DNA of 64,000 bases. It comes from Clostridia bacterium. GTDB taxonomy: Bacteria; Bacillota; Clostridia; Oscillospirales; CAG-272. The notes under the pieces are model-generated. The model was given only the letters and a program-made list of their open reading frames with translations. It had not been told where the DNA came from and did not search any database. Position numbers and translations under genes: made by a program. Of this stretch, positions 34,465 to 42,986 are shown piece after piece (the stretch's first letter is position 1; every line of letters begins with the position of its first letter). The stretch covers positions 1 through 64,000 of the forward strand of contig JAFQDK010000039.1 in assembly GCA_017399305.1 (NCBI GenBank). Direction: 5' to 3'.

Positions 34465-35253
34465 TTATATTATTTTACGACTCTTGAGCACGTCAAAAAT
34501 GCCGCTTGCCTGAGCCTTTGCATCACCGACTATAGAATGCTTCTCGGTATTCTTTTCGGGCGGGAAGATGCGCTCAACCTGTGTAGCCGAGCCATTGAGA
34601 CCGTAGTGATTTGCATCCTGGTCTTCAAAATCCGCAAACGAAATAAACTTTACCATATCATCGGTAACTGTTTTCTGTACCTTATACGAAGGCAGGCGCG
34701 GTGAATTGATATCACTGTCTACAGAAAGCAGACAAGGAAGCGCAATGCTCTCCTTGACAACGATGTTATCAAGCGAAACAGTCACATAAACTTTACCGTC
34801 TTTAACATCATCAACAGAAAGAACATTGGATACACAAGGTATTCCCAGATACTCTGAAACCTCGGCGCCGACCTGCGCGGTATCGCCGTCGGTAGTCTGC
34901 TTGCCGCAGATGATAAGGTCAAATTCTCCGCTCTTCTTAATGCCCTGCGAAAGGGTATATGCAGTTGCAAGCACGTCTGCACCTGCAAACTTGCGGTCGG
35001 AAAGCACAGTGCCGCGCTTTGCACCCATGCAAATAGATTCTGTTATAATAGCTTTAGCCTGAGGCGGTCCCATAGTAATGGTCTCAACCTCGCCGCCGTA
35101 TTTTTCTGTCAAAGCCATTGCAAGTTCAAGACCGTAAAGGTCATATGGATTCATCTTGCTGGCAACGCCATCGCGCTTAAGAACACCCGTTACCGGATCA
35201 ACTTCAACATTGCTTGAGCCGGGTACCTGTTTGATACAAACGAGAATATTCAA
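34465..35253 (-). CDS. etfB: electron transfer flavoprotein beta subunit
   Basis: 262 residues. NILVCIKQVPGSSNVEVD at the N-terminus, YGLELAMALTEKYGGEV, TMGPPQAK, CGKQTTDGDTAQVG and the recognition-loop region are typical EtfB. The start is TTG 35253: GGAGG (35266-35262) lies eight bases upstream and the protein then begins M-N-I-L-V-C-I-K as in the family; the upstream GTG at 35262 overlaps that site. First gene of the operon. Confidence 0.93.
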   Translation of the reverse strand: MNILVCIKQVPGSSNVEVDPVTGVLKRDGVASKMNPYDLYGLELAMALTEKYGGEVETITMGPPQAKAIITESICMGAKRGTVLSDRKFAGADVLATAYTLSQGIKKSGEFDLIICGKQTTDGDTAQVGAEVSEYLGIPCVSNVLSVDDVKDGKVYVTVSLDNIVVKESIALPCLLSVDSDINSPRLPSYKVQKTVTDDMVKFISFADFEDQDANHYGLNGSATQVERIFPPEKNTEKHSIVGDAKAQASGIFDVLKSRKII

Positions 35254-35290
35254 AATAAGCACCTCCTTAGGTAATTTACTTTACGCATAA

Positions 35291-35319
35291 AGTATAACAG
35301 AAAAGGCAACGCTTTTCAA
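35291..35319 (-). promoter_or_regulatory. promoter of the etf operon
   Basis: Minus strand TTGAAA (35319-35314), 17-base spacer, TATACT (35296-35291). Confidence 0.75.
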
Positions 35320-35430
35320 TAACTTTATGCACATTTTTTGTATATTTTCCACAGTTTGTTATAAATTTATCGTTATTTTTTTAGCAATGTGCAAAAAACA
35401 AACTTTTTTCGCCAAACTATCCGCAAAAAT

Positions 35431-35462
35431 AAAACAGCCGAGCTGTAGCTCGGCTGTTTTAT
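35431..35462 (-). terminator. terminator of the Gld-like ABC operon
   Basis: AAAACAGCCGAGCT/AGCTCGGCTGTTTT, a 14-bp perfect stem with T runs on both sides. Confidence 0.88.
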
Positions 35463-35467
35463 CATTG

Positions 35468-37006
35468 TTAAAATCTTGCGTCTTTGTCGATAGGCTCACC
35501 GTTAAGGAGGCGAGATATATCAGCTATCGTCTTATCTATCATCGTACGTGTTACGTAGAACTCGCCGTCACCGTTGACCGTGTAGAACACGCGGCGGTCG
35601 GTATACTGATAAAACTTGAATACACGCTCGTTTCCTGCTTTGGTAATAACAGTCATCTCAAGCATTACGTTTTTATCATCGGCAAGAAGCACCGCCTTGT
35701 CATCATCGGAAATGTCACTGACGCCGTCATGCATTATCATGAGCAGCACCTGCCACAAGTCACGGAAACTATCCATTGTTTCAGGAGCAAAGCCGCTGTT
35801 CTTTTCAACCACAGACAATGTTTCGTTAGTATCTCCACTGAGTTCAAACGAAACATCAAGATCCTTGTTTTTAAAAGAAAGCGTCTTTACATTATTGATA
35901 TTGACAGAAAAAATATAATTGCTTACGAACTTGTCAAGCTCATACTCGAGAAATGCAAGGCGCGCGCTATCAACGCGACCTATAATACCAAATGCAGGAG
36001 CCGCCACATAGTAAAACTCACCAGCGTCATCCTTCTGCTTTTCACTGAAGAAAAGCGCATTGGGGAACACATCGCTTGGAGTTCCGTTGTCATCAAGCAA
36101 GACCGTCTGATAGGTCACTGCATACTTCGGCTTTTCGGGATCAATGCCGAAAGACTTGAGCGTGTCGTCGCCAAGTTCGATAGAAACTACCTCGTCGCAA
36201 ACAAAGTTTGCAAAAAGCTTTAACACACTTGTATACGCATCTCCCGCGAAATACTCATTGTAATTCTCGGGATATGAGAAACGGTGAACGCTTGCCGCGG
36301 CAAGCTCACTTCTCTTATCGGGATTAAGATACTCAATAGCGCAATACGGTACGCCGTCACGCATGATGAGAAACTCCGGCACAAGAATATACGCATTGAT
36401 ATCCGCCGGGTAAACTATCATGGTGTTGACAAGATACTCCACTGTGCCGAGAAGGTCCTTCTCAATAGTGTTGTCAAGCACATATATTGCATTTCTGCCG
36501 GGATAACGTACATAGTATCCGTCGCCTGCAAGAGTGCGGTCACCGATGTAAACGGTATACACCTCATCCGCTCTTGTAGTCAGCTCAAAATATGCAATGT
36601 GCTGTCCCTCTCCGAGACCGTATTTTTCAAAATCGGCTTCGGTCACCTCAGAACGGAATGTCGAAAGTGTATAGCCTGCGTTGACAATCATCTGAATGAG
36701 CTTTTCCTGGTCAAGGACAAGTCCCTCGTGTCCCTCGATAACAAGAGCGTTATTGCGGCGGATTATCTTATACTCACCGTTTTCGTTGCTGACAAGCAGT
36801 GAACGAACATTTTCAGAGCTTACTTTCGGGAACATCTGCACACGTCCGTTTGAGCCCTCAACCTCGCCATTTACAAGGCTGACGGTTTCTTTTGGCTGCT
36901 CGTCTGCAGGCTCATTAAGCATCGGCCACAACACAAATCCAAACACAATTGCAAGAGCTACACAGAGAACGAGACATACTATTGTTGTAACTATACGCTT
37001 GTTCAT
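35468..37006 (-). CDS. DUF4340-type membrane-anchored protein
   Basis: 512 residues, function unknown. One N-terminal membrane helix (about 6-30, VTTIVCLVLCVALAIVFGFVLWP), then a long extracytoplasmic region with the DUF4340 look (DFEKYGLGEGQHIAYFELTTRADEVYTVYIGDR; YYVRYPGRNAIYVLDN). Its ATG overlaps the GldG-like stop codon (ATGA), so it is translationally coupled to it. ATG 37006 is preferred over 37042 because GGAG precedes it. Probably an accessory of the ABC system; DUF4340 genes accompany gldG in many genomes. Confidence 0.8.
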   Translation of the reverse strand: MNKRIVTTIVCLVLCVALAIVFGFVLWPMLNEPADEQPKETVSLVNGEVEGSNGRVQMFPKVSSENVRSLLVSNENGEYKIIRRNNALVIEGHEGLVLDQEKLIQMIVNAGYTLSTFRSEVTEADFEKYGLGEGQHIAYFELTTRADEVYTVYIGDRTLAGDGYYVRYPGRNAIYVLDNTIEKDLLGTVEYLVNTMIVYPADINAYILVPEFLIMRDGVPYCAIEYLNPDKRSELAAASVHRFSYPENYNEYFAGDAYTSVLKLFANFVCDEVVSIELGDDTLKSFGIDPEKPKYAVTYQTVLLDDNGTPSDVFPNALFFSEKQKDDAGEFYYVAAPAFGIIGRVDSARLAFLEYELDKFVSNYIFSVNINNVKTLSFKNKDLDVSFELSGDTNETLSVVEKNSGFAPETMDSFRDLWQVLLMIMHDGVSDISDDDKAVLLADDKNVMLEMTVITKAGNERVFKFYQYTDRRVFYTVNGDGEFYVTRTMIDKTIADISRLLNGEPIDKDARF

Positions 37007-38565
37007 CTGTATTTTCTCCTTGTAGTGATAATAATACCGCATATAGCAAAAGCAACAGGAAGAACCGCAATAAGCAATACGGTTGTGCGAATCGCCTCAG
37101 CAGAGGTCATATTCTCAATCTTGGTGGTTGCAAACTCCTTGAAGTCGATGTTTGCAGGTACCTTTTCGCGTCCCATAACTCGGAATGCATAATAGAGAAT
37201 ATCCTCGTTGCCGTAAGTATTGGATTCAAGATAATCTGCAGTGGTGAAATACTTTGTACATGCCGCCATTACATATGAATAATACTGGTCGTTGTCACGT
37301 GTATTCATCTCACGGGTTATGGTCATGAGATTATAGTTGCCCCCTGCCTCGGTTGTACCGTCATCTGCCACGACAACTGCGTCGGGCGAAGCAGTGAGCA
37401 CTGCGGAAAGTTCACGGTATGCATTGTTGCCGTAATACTCGTAGGTGTTTGTAGAGTTTCCGTTTTCGTCAAGACCGCCCATATAAGTGTCGGGCACATA
37501 TATCGGGCTTACCGACTTAACTATAGTCTTTGGGGGTGCAGCCTGTCCGCTGATCTCTTTCTGAAGGCTGGAGCCAAGAGTTTCGGAAGGATAAGTAGCC
37601 ACAAGCGCCTTGCCATCCATGGTGATAGAGTTTGCCGTGTCGGTTACAACGCCGTCACCGAATACAACGCCCCACTCATAGAGGAACTCTTCGAGATTCT
37701 GGAGATACTCGGTTTCGGGATCCTTGAACACCATGAGAGTATGGTCGCCGTCGAGGAACTCGTCAATCTTTGCAATCTCGGATACCGCATCGGGATCATA
37801 GATGCTGTAGCCGGCAAAGTCACGCTTGGGATCGTTGATAATAAGCAAGCGGCAATCCTCGGGGATTTCGTCTTTAACAAGATCGATAAAGCCTACATTG
37901 AAGCCTGCAAGTGTAATTGTATTGTAGAAAGATGCGATCGAAGCATTGTCGATGCTCTCGCCGTGTCCGGTGGTAAAATATGCCGAGGGAGTCTCATCGG
38001 CAGTGACAGCAAGACATGCTGCCGCAAAGATTTCCTCGCCGTTGTATGCCCACACTTCGCCAGAATTTGTATCGGTTACAAAGAATGCCTCATACGAAAG
38101 CTTGCGGAACTCAGATGGCGACTCACCCTCTGCGCGTGTCAATGCATTTCCCTTTTCCACGATGATATCAGTCTCGCGGATAAGAGTTTCTGTCGTATAC
38201 TTATACGGCTTAAGCACGTTGGGGTCGAGTTTGGAATTTACATAGCGAAGATGTATCTTGCCGTTAAACTCCTTCTCCATTTCCTTTGCAGTATTGGAGA
38301 TATACTTCATAAATGAGTTGGACTCAATATAGTCAGGCTCGTGACAGAATGTGATAGTAATTTCACCGTCAGCGCCGGCAATAATATCCTTGGCTGTATC
38401 CGAGAGTGTCCACAGCTCATTGCTGGTAAGGTCGGCATAGAGCGAAAAACGCGCCGCCAGTGCGGTGAATGCGGCATTAAGCAGCATAACAAGCACTATA
38501 ACCACCGCAGTAAATGCGGCTGAAGCGGAGGAATATTTAAAATTTCTTCTCTTAAGAATATTCAT
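37003..38565 (-). CDS. GldG-like ABC transport-associated protein
   Basis: 520 residues. N-terminal membrane helix (about 15-38), a large periplasm-like domain with FSLYADLTSNELWTLSDTAKDII, ITFCHEPDYIESN and AYFTTGHGES (the GldG/DUF4350-type IFT52-like fold), and a C-terminal membrane helix (about 488-510) with a basic tail. In Bacteroidota GldF/GldG form an ABC system linked to gliding; in Firmicutes the substrate is unknown. Third gene of the operon. AGGAGG before the ATG. Confidence 0.82.
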   Translation of the reverse strand: MNILKRRNFKYSSASAAFTAVVIVLVMLLNAAFTALAARFSLYADLTSNELWTLSDTAKDIIAGADGEITITFCHEPDYIESNSFMKYISNTAKEMEKEFNGKIHLRYVNSKLDPNVLKPYKYTTETLIRETDIIVEKGNALTRAEGESPSEFRKLSYEAFFVTDTNSGEVWAYNGEEIFAAACLAVTADETPSAYFTTGHGESIDNASIASFYNTITLAGFNVGFIDLVKDEIPEDCRLLIINDPKRDFAGYSIYDPDAVSEIAKIDEFLDGDHTLMVFKDPETEYLQNLEEFLYEWGVVFGDGVVTDTANSITMDGKALVATYPSETLGSSLQKEISGQAAPPKTIVKSVSPIYVPDTYMGGLDENGNSTNTYEYYGNNAYRELSAVLTASPDAVVVADDGTTEAGGNYNLMTITREMNTRDNDQYYSYVMAACTKYFTTADYLESNTYGNEDILYYAFRVMGREKVPANIDFKEFATTKIENMTSAEAIRTTVLLIAVLPVAFAICGIIITTRRKYR

Positions 38566-38580
38566 TCTGCTACCCCTCCT

Positions 38581-39288
38581 TTACGCGCCGTATCTGCGGC
38601 GCTCGTAAACGCGGCAGGTAACAAACAGAAATACAAAGCAAACCGAAATGTAATAGAAAAGCGCGGAAAAATCAAAAAATCCGTTGGTAAAATTGGTATA
38701 GCGGCTGAGCAACGAGAACCAGTCAAGTACAAAGCGCACTGGATACCAAGGGATAAAGCTGTTAAGCATACCAATTGCAAGCATAACAAGCAGGAAGAAA
38801 AATGTGCCAATAGCTGCTGCAAGCTGGTTTTCGGTGAGGGATGAAACAAACATTCCTATAGCGATAAACGCAGCGCCCACAAGCGTGATTGCAATAATAT
38901 TGCCAAGAATTATTCCGCCCTCGGGCTCACTGTATGCAAACAGTGAAAGATATGAAACGGAACAAAGAAGATTTGTCACAAAGAATACGGTAAACGCCGC
39001 AAGAAACTTTGCAAACACCATGCCGCCAATAGATACAGGCGATGTCAGCAAAAGCTGTTCGGTCTTAAGTTTGCGCTCCTCTGCAAAAAGCTTCATTGTC
39101 AGCATAGGAAGCGTAACCATGAGGATAAACAGCATAACTGTAAAATATGTAGAAATGTCGTTTGTATACGAAAGCAGGGTTGTGACAGAGAATACCGCCG
39201 CGCTCATCGCAATGAGTATCGCTACAAAAGCATATCCTATTGCGCTTGAAAAGTAAGAGCGCAGTTCTCTTTTATAAATTGCAAACAT
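38581..39288 (-). CDS. ABC-2 type permease (GldF-like)
   Basis: 235 residues with about six hydrophobic segments; opens with FAIYKRELRSYFSSAIGYAF, a hallmark of ABC-2/GldF membrane subunits, and has the MVTLPMLTMKLFAEERKLKTEQLLLTSP coupling stretch. GGAGGGC before the ATG. Its start overlaps the ATPase stop codon by one base (TAATG). Confidence 0.9.
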   Translation of the reverse strand: MFAIYKRELRSYFSSAIGYAFVAILIAMSAAVFSVTTLLSYTNDISTYFTVMLFILMVTLPMLTMKLFAEERKLKTEQLLLTSPVSIGGMVFAKFLAAFTVFFVTNLLCSVSYLSLFAYSEPEGGIILGNIIAITLVGAAFIAIGMFVSSLTENQLAAAIGTFFFLLVMLAIGMLNSFIPWYPVRFVLDWFSLLSRYTNFTNGFFDFSALFYYISVCFVFLFVTCRVYERRRYGA

Positions 39289-40226
39289 TATACGCCCTCC
39301 TTATCTATAAGGCTGATAAATACATCCTCAAGGCTTGCACCAATTGCCTCAAGCCCCAAGATAGGATAGTTTCTCTCCGCAAGCGCATAGAACATCGCCT
39401 TGCGGATATCCACACCGCTCTGCGACTCTATCGCAAAGGATGCCGCATCTCCGTCACGCTCTGCAAGCGGCTCACAGTGGAGTACACCGGGCAGCTTTTT
39501 GAGAATTGAAAGCACCTCATTCTGAGGACCGCTGACAGTTACCTTGTAGCGGCGGTTGTCAACAATAAACTTGTTTATCTCCTCAGTTTTGCCGTCGGCA
39601 ATAATACGTCCGTGATCAATGATTATCATACGGTCGCATACGGCCTGAGCCTCAGATAGGATATGCGTGCTGAGGATGACGGTATGATTCTTTCCAAGTG
39701 CGCGGATAAGGTTGCGCACCTCGATAATCTGCTTAGGGTCAAGTCCGATAGTGGGCTCGTCAAGAATGATAAGCGGAGGATTGCCGATAAGTGCCGATGC
39801 AATGCCGACACGCTGCTTGTAGCCCTTAGAAAGATTGCGGATAACGCGGTTCTGCACATCCTTAATTTTTACTACAGAGCAAACCTCGTCAAGATGCTCC
39901 TTGCGTGGGAGATTGCATCCGCGAAGCTCATACACAAAATTGAGATATTCACCGACAGTCATCTCCATATAAAGCGGGGGCTGCTCGGGAAGATAGCCAA
40001 TCTTCTTCTTTGCCGACTCAGGCTTTTCAAGTATCTCGTCGCCGTCGATGTAAACATTGCCGACATTTGACGAAAGATAGCCCGTGATAATATTCATGGT
40101 TGTGGATTTGCCGGCTCCGTTAGGACCGAGAAAGCCGACTATCTCACCTTTCTCAATGGAAAAGCTGATACCGGCAACTGCCGTGGCATTTCCGTATTTT
40201 TTCACTAAGTTTTCGACCTTAAGCAT
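39288..40226 (-). CDS. ABC transporter ATP-binding protein (GldA-like)
   Basis: 312 residues. Walker A GPNGAGKST (34-42), Q-loop GYLPEQPPLYMEM, signature LSKGYKQRVGIASAL, Walker B LIILDEPTIGLDPKQ, switch His in STHIL. A C-terminal extension of ~80 residues is usual for ABC-2 exporters. AAGGAG seven bases before ATG 40226. First gene of the four-gene operon. Confidence 0.94.
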   Translation of the reverse strand: MLKVENLVKKYGNATAVAGISFSIEKGEIVGFLGPNGAGKSTTMNIITGYLSSNVGNVYIDGDEILEKPESAKKKIGYLPEQPPLYMEMTVGEYLNFVYELRGCNLPRKEHLDEVCSVVKIKDVQNRVIRNLSKGYKQRVGIASALIGNPPLIILDEPTIGLDPKQIIEVRNLIRALGKNHTVILSTHILSEAQAVCDRMIIIDHGRIIADGKTEEINKFIVDNRRYKVTVSGPQNEVLSILKKLPGVLHCEPLAERDGDAASFAIESQSGVDIRKAMFYALAERNYPILGLEAIGASLEDVFISLIDKEGV

Positions 40227-40260
40227 CGTAAAACTCCTTTGTTTGGTATTTAACTTAAAT

Positions 40261-40289
40261 ATTTTATCATATTTATTAAATAAAATCAA
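40261..40289 (-). promoter_or_regulatory. promoter of the Gld-like ABC operon
   Basis: Minus strand TTGATT (40289-40284), 17-base spacer, TAAAAT (40266-40261). Confidence 0.65.
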
Positions 40290-40323
40290 CAATTACCCTG
40301 TGAATGTTTGGTGTATAAAGCAA

Positions 40324-40351
40324 AAAAGGTTGCCCGAAGGCAACCTTTTAA
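40324..40351 (-). terminator. terminator of the sugar-binding lipoprotein gene
   Basis: AAAAGGTTGCC-CGAA-GGCAACCTTTT hairpin just after the stop codon. Confidence 0.85.
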
Positions 40352-40355
40352 GTTT

Positions 40356-41873
40356 TTACTCCATGGAGCTGAATGCGTTGTTGATTGCAGCAATCTTCTG
40401 CTCTGCGGTGGGTCTGTAGGTCTCGTAGAGAGAAGAGAGTGCCTGACGGCTGACAAAGAGTCTGCCGAGCTGTGTCTTGTATGTACCGATATCGTAGTAT
40501 GCACCGAGGTCATATACACGGGATGCAAGAATGATGTCGAGCATCTCTACGCTATCCTCGTCACGAACCGACTTACCAACGAGAGTCTGCTCATAGTAAG
40601 CGGGAGTGAGGATCTGCTTGCCCTGATATGCAAGATACTCAAGAACAAGACCTGTGCGTTCAAAATCAGGTGCAAGTTCAGGCACGCAGAGGAAGTGAGC
40701 ATGGTAAGCACTTACCTGATGTCCGTAGTTCTCCTGTGCAGCATCAAGCTTGGGATAAGGAAGAACGCCGAAGTCAACATCGCTGTCACGGTGACGCTCA
40801 ACAGTTGCAAGAGTGTTAAGGTAGAATACAGCGCGGTTTTCGGTGAAGATGGCATCGCGGTTCACATTCCATACAGAAGTAGGAGTAGCCGCGCCGGTGT
40901 AATGGTCATACTGATAGTTGTAAGCGTGCTGCTGATCGAACACGATAGCCTCAAACTGGTCATAAAGGGAAATGACTCGCTCATTGTAGAATGTGAGCTC
41001 CATCAGACCGTCTTCGTTAACACCTGCAATCTTCTCGCCGGAGCTGGAGAGAATTGCAACCATGGGGTCGTTCCATGTGAGAAGACCGTAACGGTCGCTT
41101 TCGGTATACATACCGTCCTGGTTAACGTCCTCGCCAACCTGCTTAACGATATTACCAAAACTCTCAAGTGTCCATTCGTTGTTTCTTACAAGTTCATAAG
41201 GATCCTCAAGGTTATACTCCTCGATCATACCCTTGTTGAAAAGGATACCGTGAGTAACCATGTGGTTTGTAACGGTGATGTCACCGGAGGTGTAGAACAT
41301 CTTTCCAAGGATGGTAAGGTCCTCGTTTGCTCTCTGGTCCCAGTAGCTCTTTGTGAGATCCATGTTCGGCATGTCATTGAGGTCATGGATATAGCCACTG
41401 TATGCAAGAGTTGCAACGTCATATGTACCAACCATTGCAGCGTCATAGGTGCTCTGACCGGACATGTAATCTGTATAAATCTTGGAGAATCCGGTACCGC
41501 CGCCGTTGGAAGAACCGAACTTAACCTGGAAGTCAACAACGGTATCTACGCCGTAGTCTTCCTTAAGCTTTTCGTAACGCTTGTAAACAGCAAGGTCTAC
41601 AGAGTTAGCTTCGTTGAGGTCACCGTCATAATCAAAGTCGTTACCGGTATAGTTGTTACGCGAATAGTTGCCCGCAACGAGGAAGTTGAAATCGCCCGCG
41701 ATATCTACAGTACCGGGAGCAGGAATGTCAGGAGTATCCTCGCCTACAGAAGTTGTAACATCAGCAACATTTGTGTCGACTGGACCGTCTGTGGTTGCAG
41801 GATCGCCGTTACATGCCGCAAGCATGGAACAAAGCATCACTGCAGCAAGAAGAAATGCAAGTAACTTTTTCAT
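40356..41873 (-). CDS. extracellular solute-binding lipoprotein (family 1 type), orphan
   Basis: 505 residues. Lipoprotein signal MKKLLAFLLAAVMLCSMLAAC with Cys21, a Thr/Asp/Pro linker (about 25-55), then a large two-lobed binding domain (YDAAMVGTYDVATLAYSGYIHDLNDMP, WDQRANEDLTI, GVLPYPKLD). This resembles carbohydrate ABC-importer binding proteins, but no permease or ATPase gene is adjacent, so it either feeds a distant transporter or acts as a sensor. AAAGGA precedes ATG 41873. Monocistronic with its own promoter and terminator. Confidence 0.85.
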   Translation of the reverse strand: MKKLLAFLLAAVMLCSMLAACNGDPATTDGPVDTNVADVTTSVGEDTPDIPAPGTVDIAGDFNFLVAGNYSRNNYTGNDFDYDGDLNEANSVDLAVYKRYEKLKEDYGVDTVVDFQVKFGSSNGGGTGFSKIYTDYMSGQSTYDAAMVGTYDVATLAYSGYIHDLNDMPNMDLTKSYWDQRANEDLTILGKMFYTSGDITVTNHMVTHGILFNKGMIEEYNLEDPYELVRNNEWTLESFGNIVKQVGEDVNQDGMYTESDRYGLLTWNDPMVAILSSSGEKIAGVNEDGLMELTFYNERVISLYDQFEAIVFDQQHAYNYQYDHYTGAATPTSVWNVNRDAIFTENRAVFYLNTLATVERHRDSDVDFGVLPYPKLDAAQENYGHQVSAYHAHFLCVPELAPDFERTGLVLEYLAYQGKQILTPAYYEQTLVGKSVRDEDSVEMLDIILASRVYDLGAYYDIGTYKTQLGRLFVSRQALSSLYETYRPTAEQKIAAINNAFSSME

Positions 41874-41917
41874 ACAAAACATCCTTTCGTATAATTAAAA
41901 CAAGTGTTCTATTGAGT

Positions 41918-41946
41918 ATTATACACAATTTTAGTTTAGTATTCAA
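41918..41946 (-). promoter_or_regulatory. promoter of the binding-lipoprotein gene
   Basis: Minus strand TTGAAT (41946-41941), 17-base spacer, TATAAT (41923-41918). Confidence 0.75.
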
Positions 41947-42003
41947 CACATAATTGGTGAAAAAATATGCAGTGAAATTTATACTTCAAACTTTATATTA
42001 CAC

Positions 42004-42031
42004 AAAAGGCCTCCGTGAACGGAGGTCTTTT
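42004..42031 (-). terminator. SDR gene terminator
   Basis: AAAAGGCCTCCG/CGGAGGTCTTTT hairpin after the SDR gene. Confidence 0.8.
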
Positions 42032-42045
42032 GAAGTCTGAAAATA

Positions 42046-42840
42046 TTACTTTTGCATATCAGCATAAGAACGTTTGGGCATGCAAACACGTCCACCGTCG
42101 ATCATATAGTTCGAACCTGTGATGAACGATGCCTCGTCACTGCAAAGATATGTAATAAGATTTACGATTTCAATCGGCTCAGCTGCACGGTTTAAAAGTG
42201 TGCTCATCTTGCCCATTGCCTCACGGGTCAGTACCGGTCCGGGGGATACACAGTTGCAACGTATTCCATAGGGCGCACCATACTGCGCTATCGACTTGGT
42301 TGCTCCATACATAAGTCCTGCTTTTGCTGTTGAATAATCGCACGACGCGCCACTTCCGCCTTCAGCGCCTGCAATAGAACCAAGATAAATAATAACGCCG
42401 CTCTTCTGCTCTATCATCTGACCGATTACACTTCTTGTAAAGTATATCGGGCCTTTAAGGTTTACATCAAGTCCCCAATCAAGAGCCCACAGCGGGAAAT
42501 CCTTAAATGGCTCTTTAATCTTATTTACGCGAACCGATGCTCCACCTGCACAGTTTACAAGGATATCTATACTGCCATAGGTTTCAATTGTCTTGTTTTT
42601 TGCTGCTTCAATCTGCTCAAAGTCGCGAACATCCACAACCAAACCTATCGCATTGCCGCCGTTTGCACGTATCTCTGCCGCTGCTGCTTCTACTGCCTCG
42701 GGATTTACATCAGTGAGTACAACATTTGCTCCACACTCTGCAAAACGCTCACTTGTTAGCTTGCCCATGCCGCTTGCGGCACCCGTTACTATCGCGGTCT
42801 TGCCTTTAAAATCAAAGTCGAGTTTTCTTGTACTTATCAT
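42046..42840 (-). CDS. short-chain dehydrogenase/reductase
   Basis: 264 residues. NAD(P)-binding VTGAASGMGKLTSERFAE, LTDVNPEAVE (an acidic residue after beta 2 suggests NAD), NCAGGASVR, catalytic Ser in YLGSIAGAEGGSG, YSTAKAG (Tyr-x-x-x-Lys) and SPGPVLTREAMGK, ending ITGSNYMIDGGRVC. Substrate unknown. ATG 42840 is chosen because GGAGG lies eight bases upstream. Monocistronic. Confidence 0.9.
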   Translation of the reverse strand: MISTRKLDFDFKGKTAIVTGAASGMGKLTSERFAECGANVVLTDVNPEAVEAAAAEIRANGGNAIGLVVDVRDFEQIEAAKNKTIETYGSIDILVNCAGGASVRVNKIKEPFKDFPLWALDWGLDVNLKGPIYFTRSVIGQMIEQKSGVIIYLGSIAGAEGGSGASCDYSTAKAGLMYGATKSIAQYGAPYGIRCNCVSPGPVLTREAMGKMSTLLNRAAEPIEIVNLITYLCSDEASFITGSNYMIDGGRVCMPKRSYADMQK

Positions 42841-42875
42841 TTTCAACACCTCCGAACGGATAAGTTTTCAATAAA

Positions 42876-42904
42876 AGTGTAGCACCGTTTTACCACAAGG
42901 TCAA
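42876..42904 (-). promoter_or_regulatory. SDR gene promoter
   Basis: Minus strand TTGACC (42904-42899), 17-base spacer, TACACT (42881-42876). Confidence 0.65.
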
Positions 42905-42952
42905 CCCCAAAATAACCTGTAAGCGGGAACATCGGAATTTAAAGTTTTTAAC

Positions 42953-42982
42953 AAAAAAGCTTGCCGAAGCAAGCTTTTTTGT
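42953..42982 (-). terminator. terminator of stalk-domain gene 1
   Basis: AAAAAAGCTTGC/GCAAGCTTTTTT hairpin immediately after the stop codon. Confidence 0.85.
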
Positions 42983-42986
42983 TATT

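Noticed and set aside
40308..41864. 518-codon plus-strand frame opposite the sugar-binding lipoprotein gene
   Set aside because: It lacks a ribosome binding site, its protein is an unstructured-looking Val/Cys-rich sequence, and the minus-strand product has a lipobox, promoter and terminator. Codon bias of the real gene keeps the opposite frame open.
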